From Corynebacterium timonense (lineage in GTDB: Bacteria > Actinomycetota > Actinomycetes > Mycobacteriales > Mycobacteriaceae), in NCBI RefSeq assembly GCF_900105305.1, contig NZ_LT629765.1:186001-250000 (forward strand): a stretch of DNA of 64,000 bases, read 5' to 3'. Each line of letters opens with the position of its first letter. The first letter of the stretch is position 1. Position numbers and translations under genes: made by a program. The notes under the pieces are model-generated. The model saw nothing but the letters and a program-made list of their open reading frames with translations. It had not been told where the DNA came from and made no database searches. Shown piece after piece: positions 7,326 through 15,472 of the stretch.

Positions 7326-10300
7326 ATGACGACAGATCGTGCGGCGAGTTCCTACTCCACGGGTGGTGGAGGCGTCGTCCTGGAGCACCGCTACGCTGCG
7401 ACGCTCCTCGCGCGATTGCTCGTCGGAGCCCCTTGCGCAGAGATCGGCGACAACATCGAACTGATCAAGGTACGCCTTCAGGCGAGTGACGTCAGCGCCG
7501 TTGACGACATCGTCCTCGATGGTAAAGCGCCCGACGGGGCGCTCCATCGAGCCTCTATCGGAGTTCGTCGTGATCCAGCCCTCAACTCCAGCGACACAGC
7601 CTCAGTTCCTCTCATTCGCGCCTTCTTGGCGGTTGTCACGGAGCACTGGGACGAAGTGTCAGCTGGGCGATGGTCGCTGGTGCTGGCGGTGGCCGGGTCG
7701 AGACAGGCGTTCGGGCAGGTAGCGGCGCTCTCGGTGATTGCCCGGTCGGTTTCCAACGCCGACGACTTCGACGCCGCCGTGAATCGCACCGGAGCCGCCA
7801 ACGCTGGTACACGGCAACGCCTGGCGCACCTGAAGGAGCTGGTTGTCGCCGCCGCAGCCGAGGGCATCGACCGAGCCGACCTCGGCGCGGACGAGCTCGT
7901 TTGGAGACTGCTGTCGAGCCTGTCCGTTCGCACCTTGAGGCTTGAAGGAACCGACACATCTGACCGATCGTCTGCTGTCGCAGTCCTCCAGGGGGCCGTC
8001 CTTAATGGAACGTCGGCAACGGCGGAGGCCGTACTGCACCGGCTTGCTGAACTCGTCGACGAGTACGCCCCGTCTGGCGCGCAGGTGACGGGTGCGATGT
8101 TGCGCCGCCGCCTTACTACCTATCCGCTGAAGCAGTTCGGGCCTCACCAACGCGCCTGGGCGATCGTCGAACGACTCGATGGTCTCCTACGCCAGCAGAC
8201 CCGTTCGACCATTTCTGCTGGGACCGAGTCGGTTCATCTTCAGCGCGACGAAGCTGTCGAAGCGCTCCGGCGGTCGATGGAGGCCTGCGCCGATGCAGGC
8301 GGGCTGCTCATAGTGACGGGCGAGCCAGACGTCGGCAAGTCTGCGCTCTCGGTCGCAGTCGGGGACTTGCTGCGCGCCAACGGAGCGTTCGTCGCGGGTA
8401 TGAGCCTCCGAGACGTTCGCGGCAGTGTCCTTGAGTTCGAGGGTCAACTCGGCGGAGTGGCTCTGGCCGACCTTTTCGGCGGCGCGCCGACCGCCACGGC
8501 GCGGCTGCTCGTGGTCGACGGGTGCGAAGCAGTCTTGGAGGGCCACGAGTCGCTCTTCACGGAGCTGGCTGCGTCCGCAATGAAACAATCCATCGGCGTC
8601 GTGGCAGTGACGCGGTCCGACGGGGCGAAGTTCGTGGAGGCTGTATTGCAGCGGGTGGCCGATACGGTGGATCCCCTGCAGAAGGTGCAGACCCATGTGG
8701 TCCAGGAACTCACCCAGGCAGAACGCGCGCTCCTCGCCGAACGCATCCCCGGGCTAACCCGAGTCAACGAAAACGCCAAATCCAACTGGTTGCTTGGGCG
8801 CCCGGGGCTGGTTGACGCCTTACTGCGTTCCGGCCGGCCCATCGAGCCCGATCGTCTCCTCTGCGAGGCGGACGTCTACGTCGCCGTTTGGAACGGCCTC
8901 GTGCTCCGCGATGGGACGCATAGACCGGGTACTGCGCCGCCCGAGGAGCGCGAAGACGCAACCCTCACGGTCGCTCGGCGGCGTCTCGGCGCGCAGGAGG
9001 CAAATCCTACTTCCGCCGCCGTCAGGGAGCTGCGTTCCGACGGGGTCTTCCGTGCCGACGCAAACCCTGCCCTCTCTCAAGGGCCTGACTTCTCGACAGA
9101 CCTGTACCGCGACTTCGCGTTATGCAGACTCTTCCTGAAAGTCGGGTGGACGCCACTCACCGAGAACGCGGCTCCCCGCTGGACCATTCGGGCAGCGAGG
9201 TTGGCGTGCGAAGCGCGCCTGGCGAACCTAGGTGATCGAACACGCCGTCAGGTCTGGGATGAGCTGGCCGAGGAGTTCAACGCCATAGCCGCTGGCGAAG
9301 GGATCCGATGGAGAGAGGTCCCCGTCGAAGCCCTCCTAACCGTCGGCGATGCACGCCAAGCGATCGGGGAGCTCTGGGACGTACTCCAACGAGGAGAGGA
9401 TCTCGACGCGCTGTTGCGCCTCGCGGCTTCGCGATATGGAGGCGTGTTCGGTGACCGGTTCGCATTGGCTCCCATTGTTGAGGTTGCCTTCTGCGAAGGT
9501 AGAGACCTCGGGCGGCCGCAGGCTGGCACGCGCGACACTCAGCACAAACGTGTCCAGGAACTGGTACTCGCGTGGTTGCGCGGCATGGCTCACGCCGGCA
9601 CAGGTCCTGACCCTCTCCGTCAGCGAGTGCGTGAAACGATCCTCGGACAGGACCGGCCCCTGTATGACGAGTTCGCAATCCAAGCTCTAGCCGCACTGGG
9701 TGAAGATCTCAACGATGCCGCTGCCTCGTGGCTGCGCACAGTCGCGCGCGAGCGGCCGAATTCACTTCACGAGATCCCCGAGTCACCGTCCTCGGCGCTC
9801 GCTTTGGCGTCAATCGACCCCGACCTCCTCCTTGAACTCACCGAGGCCTACTACATCGAGCAGCCCCAACCAGAAGACACTGAACTCGGGTGGGCCGGTC
9901 TGAGGGGCCGCAGCCATCTCGACGACGGGATCCGCGACTTCGGACATGGCAACAAATTCGGGTTCGGGCCGCCTAGCGCCGCCTGGTACTTCGGGCCCTT
10001 CTTCAGGCTGCTGAACCTAAGGCCGCTCAAGACCATCGCGTTCATAAACCGGATGCTCAACCAGGCGGCTTTCTATCGCGTCACAGACGAGACTCAGACT
10101 CTGACCTCCGGCGTTGACTGGAGCAGCTATCCGGGCGCGTCGCTGCATCTGACTGCCAAGAGCGGGCAGCGGCATTACGTCGGAGACTCCCACGTGTGGA
10201 GTTGGTACCGCGGCACCAGTGTCGGTCCCTACTCGTGCATGAGCGCCCTCCTTGCGCTCGAACGCTTCATCGACCACTTGCACAGCGAAGCTGAGATCCC

Positions 10301-12374
10301 GTTGGCCACCATCGTCGATCTCCTCCTGGAGGACTGCCACAATCTCGCGATTCCCGGGCTGCTCCACGGGTTCTTGACCCGACACCTCGACGAGGTGGGA
10401 GACCTCCTCGACCCGTTTCTCGCCGACGTGACCGTCTGGCACTTGGAGATTGGGCGCGTGACGACTGAAGGGGCGTTCACCGTGCGAGACCGTGACGCCG
10501 ACATGCTGGTAGGCCAAGACAAGCGCAGATACTCGCCTCACGAAACTGTCGGCTGGATGGTCGTCAACGCACGCGCGGCCGGCAACCAGGCACGTCTCGA
10601 CCAACTTCGCGCAGTCGGCTCAAGACTACTGGAGTCGGCTCAACGGAATGTTGACGCCGAACAAACAGTGGCATCGGAACCAGACCCTGCCGAGGCAGCT
10701 CTGACGAGAGAAGGACCGGAGCAGTACCTGGCAATGATCGGCAGCTGGGCTGCGGAGTTCAGCGCCGAGAACTACGAGGCATCGGTCGTCGACGGCGGCG
10801 TCGTCGTTCAGTTCGGGCGTCCGGCAGAACTCGAAGCTGCACTAGCGCCAAGCAACGCCGAGATCAAGGCTACGCAGGCGTTCTTGCGGCTGCAGGTCGC
10901 ATACGCGTTGAAGAACGAGACACCTGAGGCATGGCCGGTTGACTCGATCACTGCGGACATTGCCGAGGCGAGACGTCTCATGGATGAGAGCTCGTCCGCG
11001 ATGCTTAACCGGCACGAAAACCCCGTCGTGGCGGTCGCGGCCGCAGGCCTGCGCGCGCACGCTCTGGGCCTCGCGACACTAGAACTGACCGAGTTGGACT
11101 GGGCGGTCGACATAGTTCTCACTGCAGCTGAAGAGCCATGGATAGATAGTTTCAGCTCCTCCTCCAGTCTCTTCTCCATGGGAGCCGACCGTGCCGCGGC
11201 CATCGCGGTGCCGCTTCTACTCCTGCCGGTCTTCGAGCACCTGGACGTGGACGCCGGTCGCCTTCAACGAGCCTTAGTCTCGTTGGCGACAAGCGTCTAC
11301 GACGAGGTTCGCACCGCCTTCGCGAAAGGGACAGCGCCTGTCTGGGCAGCAGACTGCGCCACCAGCGAGGGGACGGTTTGCACGAGACACGAGCCGCTAT
11401 GGGAGGCCATCCAGGCCTGCGTTTCGACCGTTCGCCTAGGGCCGTGGGAGTACGAAACGCAACGCCGACAACCTATTCCACTTGAGGGTCCCTTTGAGCA
11501 GACACTACTGACAGTCCCCGGCGACGAACTCTTGGTTAACCGTCTCCGCATGCCAGTGGTCTGCAACCACGCCGCGCTTTCGTCCCAATGCACGGCTGCA
11601 CGCGCGGAACTCCTCGCTAACCCGCTTTGGGACGCTCACCTGCGAGCCCTTGATCACGCCTGGCGCGGGAACTGCGACCACCTGGGCGAACGCCATCACG
11701 AGCTCGTCGCACGCCTGTTCATCCAGCTTGCAACCGAAGGAGACAGGGAAGCGCTGAACGCGCACCTCCGCCTTTTCGCGTCGAACGCACACGCTCTTCA
11801 TCTGTTGCTTCACAGCTTCGCAACCGCGTTCAGCTACGACGACGAACTGCGCCCCCTGCTCGCCGAGTTCTGGCCGCCATTAATGGCGACGGTTCTCGAC
11901 GAGATCGACTCAGACACGAGCCTGATCGACGACTCCACCTCGTGGCACGACTACGCGATCTCCGCACTACTTCCTGTACCGCAGATCAAGCCGGAAGACC
12001 TTGACCCCGATGCAACGCTGAACAGCTGCAGAGCTTCTTGGGCACCGCCCGACGCCTTCGAAGGGGTGGTCGATCGATGGCTGGCCATTGGGAAGGGCGA
12101 GCCGAAGTGCGCCGAGGCCGTGGCGCAGTTCGCCCGGACGGCCCCGACCAGTTGGCAGGCAACAACCGGACTCGTCTGGTTGGAGAGCGTGCTTCACGGA
12201 AGGTTCGGCGCGTTCGCAAACCGCATATGGTTCGTGACCAACTGGCTAGAGGAGCTACGCGCCTCCGCAGCTGTGGTGGGCCCGCCGCTCGCCCGCTACC
12301 GCCGTATCGTGGACGGACTCGCCGCGGCTGGCGATTCGGCGTCGGTAGTGCTCCAACAGCTTGAAGAGAGTTAG
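7326..12374 (+). CDS. Giant STAND-like P-loop NTPase, candidate antiphage defence protein
   Basis: 1682 residues, intact, the largest gene in the window. Residues 1 to about 200 form an N-terminal domain with GGGVVLEHRYAATLL (Glu20), VDDIVLDG (Asp60, Asp61) and SIGVRR (77-82), laid out like the DUF4297/Cap4-type nuclease domains of defence proteins, though the usual Q-x-K is replaced by G-V-R. Walker A is GEPDVGKS (332-339) and Walker B ends at Asp398 (LLVVDG), followed by a sensor-like VVAVTRSDG. Some 1100 residues of helical sequence without recognised repeats follow, as expected of a STAND sensor region. No signal peptide or membrane helix is evident. It stands alone between mobile-element remnants. 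A defence role is inferred from architecture and context; I do not recognise a characterised homologue. Confidence 0.6.
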   Translation: MTTDRAASSYSTGGGGVVLEHRYAATLLARLLVGAPCAEIGDNIELIKVRLQASDVSAVDDIVLDGKAPDGALHRASIGVRRDPALNSSDTASVPLIRAFLAVVTEHWDEVSAGRWSLVLAVAGSRQAFGQVAALSVIARSVSNADDFDAAVNRTGAANAGTRQRLAHLKELVVAAAAEGIDRADLGADELVWRLLSSLSVRTLRLEGTDTSDRSSAVAVLQGAVLNGTSATAEAVLHRLAELVDEYAPSGAQVTGAMLRRRLTTYPLKQFGPHQRAWAIVERLDGLLRQQTRSTISAGTESVHLQRDEAVEALRRSMEACADAGGLLIVTGEPDVGKSALSVAVGDLLRANGAFVAGMSLRDVRGSVLEFEGQLGGVALADLFGGAPTATARLLVVDGCEAVLEGHESLFTELAASAMKQSIGVVAVTRSDGAKFVEAVLQRVADTVDPLQKVQTHVVQELTQAERALLAERIPGLTRVNENAKSNWLLGRPGLVDALLRSGRPIEPDRLLCEADVYVAVWNGLVLRDGTHRPGTAPPEEREDATLTVARRRLGAQEANPTSAAVRELRSDGVFRADANPALSQGPDFSTDLYRDFALCRLFLKVGWTPLTENAAPRWTIRAARLACEARLANLGDRTRRQVWDELAEEFNAIAAGEGIRWREVPVEALLTVGDARQAIGELWDVLQRGEDLDALLRLAASRYGGVFGDRFALAPIVEVAFCEGRDLGRPQAGTRDTQHKRVQELVLAWLRGMAHAGTGPDPLRQRVRETILGQDRPLYDEFAIQALAALGEDLNDAAASWLRTVARERPNSLHEIPESPSSALALASIDPDLLLELTEAYYIEQPQPEDTELGWAGLRGRSHLDDGIRDFGHGNKFGFGPPSAAWYFGPFFRLLNLRPLKTIAFINRMLNQAAFYRVTDETQTLTSGVDWSSYPGASLHLTAKSGQRHYVGDSHVWSWYRGTSVGPYSCMSALLALERFIDHLHSEAEIPLATIVDLLLEDCHNLAIPGLLHGFLTRHLDEVGDLLDPFLADVTVWHLEIGRVTTEGAFTVRDRDADMLVGQDKRRYSPHETVGWMVVNARAAGNQARLDQLRAVGSRLLESAQRNVDAEQTVASEPDPAEAALTREGPEQYLAMIGSWAAEFSAENYEASVVDGGVVVQFGRPAELEAALAPSNAEIKATQAFLRLQVAYALKNETPEAWPVDSITADIAEARRLMDESSSAMLNRHENPVVAVAAAGLRAHALGLATLELTELDWAVDIVLTAAEEPWIDSFSSSSSLFSMGADRAAAIAVPLLLLPVFEHLDVDAGRLQRALVSLATSVYDEVRTAFAKGTAPVWAADCATSEGTVCTRHEPLWEAIQACVSTVRLGPWEYETQRRQPIPLEGPFEQTLLTVPGDELLVNRLRMPVVCNHAALSSQCTAARAELLANPLWDAHLRALDHAWRGNCDHLGERHHELVARLFIQLATEGDREALNAHLRLFASNAHALHLLLHSFATAFSYDDELRPLLAEFWPPLMATVLDEIDSDTSLIDDSTSWHDYAISALLPVPQIKPEDLDPDATLNSCRASWAPPDAFEGVVDRWLAIGKGEPKCAEAVAQFARTAPTSWQATTGLVWLESVLHGRFGAFANRIWFVTNWLEELRASAAVVGPPLARYRRIVDGLAAAGDSASVVLQQLEES

Positions 12375-12443
12375 TCGCTTATCCGGTGGCGGCGCCTCAT
12401 CCCGACTGAAAAGGCCGTGGGAGCTGAGCCATCCCGCTGCGCG

Positions 12444-12920
12444 TCAATGATGGCCTTGCTGGGCCTTCGAGCCTGTTCCACGGCAGTGCGTGTGGCGCAT
12501 TGTGACGTCAGCGATGATCAAGTGTTTGCGGACTGTCCCCGCCGTGTAACCGAACCTGTCGCCCACGCGTTCCAGTGAAGCCCCTTGCTCATACATGGCA
12601 CGCATCAGCCGAATCTTGCTGGTCGATGGTGAGTGGTTGCGGAGGATGACACCGCGTTCTCGCAGGAGGCGAGCGAGTCGCTCGTGTCCAAGGCCGACCT
12701 CTCGGGCCACGGCTTTGAGGGACCCGCCGGCAGCGTAGGCGGCTTCCGCTCGTTGAAGAAGGCCTTCGGATGCCCGCGGTGACCGCCGCGGTTGGCGTCT
12801 CCGGCGCTGCGGTCCGTGCCGTCGAGCGCGGATCGACTGGTGTACTCGCACCATCTGTATCACCGGCGGGGCAAGTTTCGACAAGCCTCCCGCCAGGTCC
12901 ACGTAAGATGGGAGAAACAC
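12444..12920 (-). CDS. Helix-turn-helix protein, possible recombinase-associated remnant
   Basis: 158 codons if started at 12920, though that ATG lies inside a perfect hairpin and the true start is probably further in. The body contains two similar helix-turn-helix units: AAYAAGGSLKAVAREVGLGHERLARLLRERG and MYEQGASLERVGDRFGYTAGTVRKHLIIADV, resembling the HTH of resolvases and of small proteins found next to actinobacterial site-specific recombinases. No serine-recombinase catalytic domain is present in this frame. It may be a severed C-terminal domain or an independent regulator. Confidence 0.45.
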   Translation of the reverse strand: MFLPSYVDLAGGLSKLAPPVIQMVRVHQSIRARRHGPQRRRRQPRRSPRASEGLLQRAEAAYAAGGSLKAVAREVGLGHERLARLLRERGVILRNHSPSTSKIRLMRAMYEQGASLERVGDRFGYTAGTVRKHLIIADVTMRHTHCRGTGSKAQQGHH

Positions 12921-12955
12921 ACCTGCCCCGCCTGATGGCGGGGCAGGTGTGTTTC
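12914..12955. terminator. Perfect 19-bp inverted repeat, bidirectional terminator-like
   Basis: Two 19-nt arms (12914-12932 and 12937-12955) are exact reverse complements around a TGAT loop. The stem is GC-rich at the loop side and ends in GAAAC/GTTTC, giving short A and T runs outside. It overlaps the 5' end of the HTH reading frame. Confidence 0.5.
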
Positions 12956-13152
12956 TGCGGTGATTTTGGTTGGGGCGCCGATGCAGGGGTGGGCGGTGGT
13001 GGCGTTGTGTTCGTAGGTTCCGTTATGCGTGGATGTCGAGTGGGAACGTGTCGCCGTGGGGGGACCCGGACGAGTTTGAGGTGTTCGGCTTCGAACCAGC
13101 CTCGACGGCTGGTCAGGAGGTCGCGTTCGTCCTTGGTCGACCTTCTTGATGA

Positions 13153-13371
13153 AACGTATGGGGGAGGACCTTCGGTGCCTACTCGGCGATCGACACCTAT
13201 CGGCTGTCCTACCTAGTGATCGGCGCCTCCCTGACCGCTCCGATGGCGCCTGATGAGAAGCGCGTCGCCATCGCCCCTGAGCGAGCCCTGACATATGCGC
13301 CGCTCCACGCGACGCACCGCATCATGCCGCACGAGATCCTCGCCGACGGCATCGCGGCGCTCCTGTCGTGA
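13153..13371 (+). other. Unidentified coding remnant
   Basis: An open frame of about 72 codons begins right after a stop at 13150 and ends at a TGA, without a convincing start codon or ribosome binding site. It includes a segment DEKRVAIAPERALTYAPLHATHRIMPHEILADGIAALL with coding-like composition. I recognise no family. It could be the tail of a gene broken by rearrangement. The surrounding 12956-13378 stretch contains nothing else I can identify. Confidence 0.25.
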
Positions 13372-13378
13372 GGGGACC

Positions 13379-13831
13379 TTATGATTCGGGGCTGCCCTGT
13401 GCTGCTGATGGCCGTCGGCTTGTACGCGTGAGAGATCGCCCAATCGCAGTGCGCCGATAATTGGAAGGACTCATCCCGACGATGTTGTTGAACTGCCGTG
13501 CGGCATGACCACGGCTATGCCACCCGACGCGTGTCATGGCGACATTGACTGGGAGGTCGGTCTCGACCAAGAGCTCGGCCAGCCGGTGGGCCCGAACATG
13601 AGCGAGGTACCGCATGGGCGGCATCCCGAATCTCTGTGTGAACGCCCTGCCCAGCTGTGACACGGACAGATGGACCAGCGCGGCAAGGTCGCGGAGCATC
13701 CAATCCTGTTCTGGAGCTTCCACGAGTAGTCGTGCTGCCAGTTCTGTCGCTGTTTCACCGCAACGTTGCTTCGCGCCACGACTAACTACTGGCGTATAGG
13801 AGCAGCCACTGTGCGGCGCTGGGATGTTCAT
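13379..13831 (-). CDS. AraC-type helix-turn-helix regulator coupled to erm
   Basis: 150 residues starting at the ATG that overlaps the erm stop codon (ATGA, 13828-13831). The C-terminal 100 residues form an AraC DNA-binding domain: LRDLAALVHLSVSQLGRAFTQRFG then VAMTRVGWHSRGHAARQFNNIVGMSPSNYRR. There is no ligand-binding domain. Because its translation is coupled to erm, its level should follow induction of the methyltransferase. Whether it regulates erm or another gene is unknown. It resembles the AraC-type gene at 851-1264 in length and domain content. Confidence 0.75.
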   Translation of the reverse strand: MNIPAPHSGCSYTPVVSRGAKQRCGETATELAARLLVEAPEQDWMLRDLAALVHLSVSQLGRAFTQRFGMPPMRYLAHVRAHRLAELLVETDLPVNVAMTRVGWHSRGHAARQFNNIVGMSPSNYRRTAIGRSLTRTSRRPSAAQGSPES

Positions 13832-14655
13832 CGACTGCGCCTCCTCGACGTCGTCCGCTGCGTCTGCGCACGGCGTGGCGGCGGCGAAGAACCGGTGGTT
13901 TTGAACAAGTCCACCCATGCCTCGACGGGCATGTCCTTCGGCAGCCCGGCAGCCGACACGCCGTGGCGTGTCAGCCACGCTTGTGCGGTCGGTGGTGACC
14001 CGAGTGAGGTGGTGCGCGCGAGGATCTGGGCGAGCCCGCGGCCGGGGCCGGTGTAGACGCGGTGCACCAAGGCGCGGAACCGGCGTTGCTGTGCCGGGGA
14101 CAGCAGCGGCTGTTCGCGACGGTGAATGGTGAGGATTCCGCCGTCGACCCCCGGCCGTGGGGTAAACGCACGAGCGGGAACGCGACTGTGCAAAGCAAAC
14201 TCGAACCAGGGTGACCATTGCGCGGTCATCATCGTTGTGCCGCCAACGCCAGCTCTGCGCCTCGCAACCTCCCACTGCACCAGCACGATCGCATCAGTCC
14301 ATGCCGGGGCGTGCAGGATGCGTCGAAGAATGGCCGTGGTCTGGTGAAATGGCAGGTTGCCGACGATCACATGGGGAGAGGAGGGGAGCCGATAGGTCAG
14401 GAAGTCGTCGGCGACGACCTCCACATGCGACGGAAGACGCTGGGCCAAGCGCCGGGCGAGCCGGGTGTCGATTTCGACGGCTGTCACCGGTCGCCCAAGC
14501 TTGACCAGCGGGGTGGTGAGTGCTCCGTCGCCAGGACCGATCTCGATGATCGGGCCATCGGTGACGGTCACGAGCCGTGTGATTGTGGCGATGGCGGATG
14601 GGTCTGTCAGGAAGTTCTGGCCGTGCTCATGACGGCCACCTCGATAGGTAGGCAC
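13828..14655 (-). CDS. Erm-family 23S rRNA (adenine-N6) dimethyltransferase
   Basis: 275 residues. It methylates A2058 of 23S rRNA, giving macrolide-lincosamide-streptogramin B resistance. The SAM-binding motif EIGPGDG is at residues 38-44, the catalytic NLPF at 100-103, and WEVARRRAGVGG..MTAQWSPWF is typical of the actinobacterial Erm(X)-like branch; the basic tail is also characteristic. It looks clearly divergent from the common corynebacterial Erm(X), so I give no class. The GTG start at 14655 is chosen over an upstream ATG because AAGGAG lies 6 nt before it and the protein then starts like other Erm enzymes (GRHEHGQNF). A leader peptide and attenuator precede it. Confidence 0.9.
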   Translation of the reverse strand: MPTYRGGRHEHGQNFLTDPSAIATITRLVTVTDGPIIEIGPGDGALTTPLVKLGRPVTAVEIDTRLARRLAQRLPSHVEVVADDFLTYRLPSSPHVIVGNLPFHQTTAILRRILHAPAWTDAIVLVQWEVARRRAGVGGTTMMTAQWSPWFEFALHSRVPARAFTPRPGVDGGILTIHRREQPLLSPAQQRRFRALVHRVYTGPGRGLAQILARTTSLGSPPTAQAWLTRHGVSAAGLPKDMPVEAWVDLFKTTGSSPPPRRAQTQRTTSRRRSR

Positions 14656-14736
14656 TGTTTGCTCCTTAGTTGTTGCGGAGCCGGGCACGCTGAGAGGGCC
14701 GCCCGGCCGTGATTACCGGGGGCGGGAGCAACAACC
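14656..14736 (-). promoter_or_regulatory. erm translational attenuator
   Basis: On the minus strand GTTGTTGCTCC (plus 14725-14735) can pair with GCAACAAC (plus 14669-14676) or, through TTGCTCC, with GGAGCAA (plus 14659-14665), which includes the GGAG of the erm ribosome binding site. These are mutually exclusive structures, as expected for drug-dependent translational attenuation triggered by stalling in the upstream leader peptide. Confidence 0.5.
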
Positions 14737-14757
14737 TGTCGAGAGTGCTCGCCGCCG

Positions 14758-14802
14758 TTAGCGGCTGCGCAGACGCAGCGAAGCAGTGCCATAAAATAAC
14801 AT
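14758..14802 (-). CDS. Erm leader (macrolide-arrest) peptide
   Basis: A 14-codon frame, MLFYGTASLRLRSR, ends 102 nt before the erm GTG. It resembles the known Erm(X) leader peptide in beginning ML and in sharing GTAxLRLR, and it contains the Arg-Leu-Arg motif at which ribosomes stall with bound macrolides in erm leaders of the RLR class. Stalling would rearrange the downstream RNA and free the erm ribosome binding site. No good ribosome binding site precedes its ATG. TTGCCG and TACGCT with 18 nt spacing upstream suggest a promoter giving a nearly leaderless transcript. Confidence 0.7.
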   Translation of the reverse strand: MLFYGTASLRLRSR

Positions 14803-14899
14803 GTAGATCAGCGTAGGCGGCCCCGTTGCCGATCGGCAAGCGAACACTCGGCTACGCGTTAAGAATGCGCAGATCCGTATCATCACAGGCGCAACTGGT

Positions 14900-15472
14900 T
14901 TAGCGCGTAGCGGCGATCCGCTTCTCCCAGTACCTCTCCGCGTCCTCGATCTGTGCCTTCAGCTCCGGATAGTCCGGGTGCTCGGGGCGGTTCGGCAGTT
15001 GCAGGCCGAGAAACAGCCTCCGCTCGAACAGCGCGTCCGCCAGCATCAGGAACCTGGGGGACTCGTCCTCCCACAGCTCCCACACCGCGTCCTGGGCCTC
15101 CTGGCTCGCCTGAATGTTCTCCGGGGCCTTCCACCACCCGTCCGGGTCGCGCAGCGCCTGAAAGTGAGGACTGTCCTCCTCGTCCTGTTCCGCCTGCCGT
15201 GCGACGATCTCCTGCGTCAGCGGCACCAGGTACGCGCCCATGATCTGGTCAGTCGCCAGCTGTTTCGACTGGGCGATGATGCTGCCGCGCTGCGGCCCGT
15301 CCGGCCACTCTCCCGTTTTCTCCTTGTAGGCGTAGATTGCCGCCGTCTCGATCTCCGAGGCGCGGTCCTCCCACGCCTGCGTCATCTGCTCGTACAGCTG
15401 GTCGATCTGCTCCTCGGTCGTCTCCGGTTCGTAGGCCGTCAGCGTCGCTTCCACGTCCGCTCGATGAATCAT
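14900..15472 (-). CDS. Hypothetical acidic protein at the island edge
   Basis: 190 residues from the ATG at 15472, chosen because GAGGAG (plus 15479-15484) lies at proper distance; an upstream frame extension lacks such a site. The protein is acidic and helix-rich (ETTEEQIDQLYEQMTQAWEDRASEIE..., then DSPHFQALRDPDGWWKAPENI), without membrane segments, signal peptide or a motif I recognise. It stands alone between erm and the core bio genes on the island side, and is probably plasmid or phage cargo. No function assigned. Confidence 0.55.
   Translation of the reverse strand: MIHRADVEATLTAYEPETTEEQIDQLYEQMTQAWEDRASEIETAAIYAYKEKTGEWPDGPQRGSIIAQSKQLATDQIMGAYLVPLTQEIVARQAEQDEEDSPHFQALRDPDGWWKAPENIQASQEAQDAVWELWEDESPRFLMLADALFERRLFLGLQLPNRPEHPDYPELKAQIEDAERYWEKRIAATR

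Noticed and set aside
12860..13294. 144-codon minus-strand frame across the 19-bp hairpin
   Set aside because: Very high Arg/Ser/Thr/Pro content, no motif, no ribosome binding site and it spans a terminator-like structure.
14656..14688. Upstream ATG extending Erm by 11 residues
   Set aside because: No ribosome binding site at proper distance, while GTG 14655 has AAGGAG and matches the N-termini of Erm relatives; the extension lies in the attenuator.
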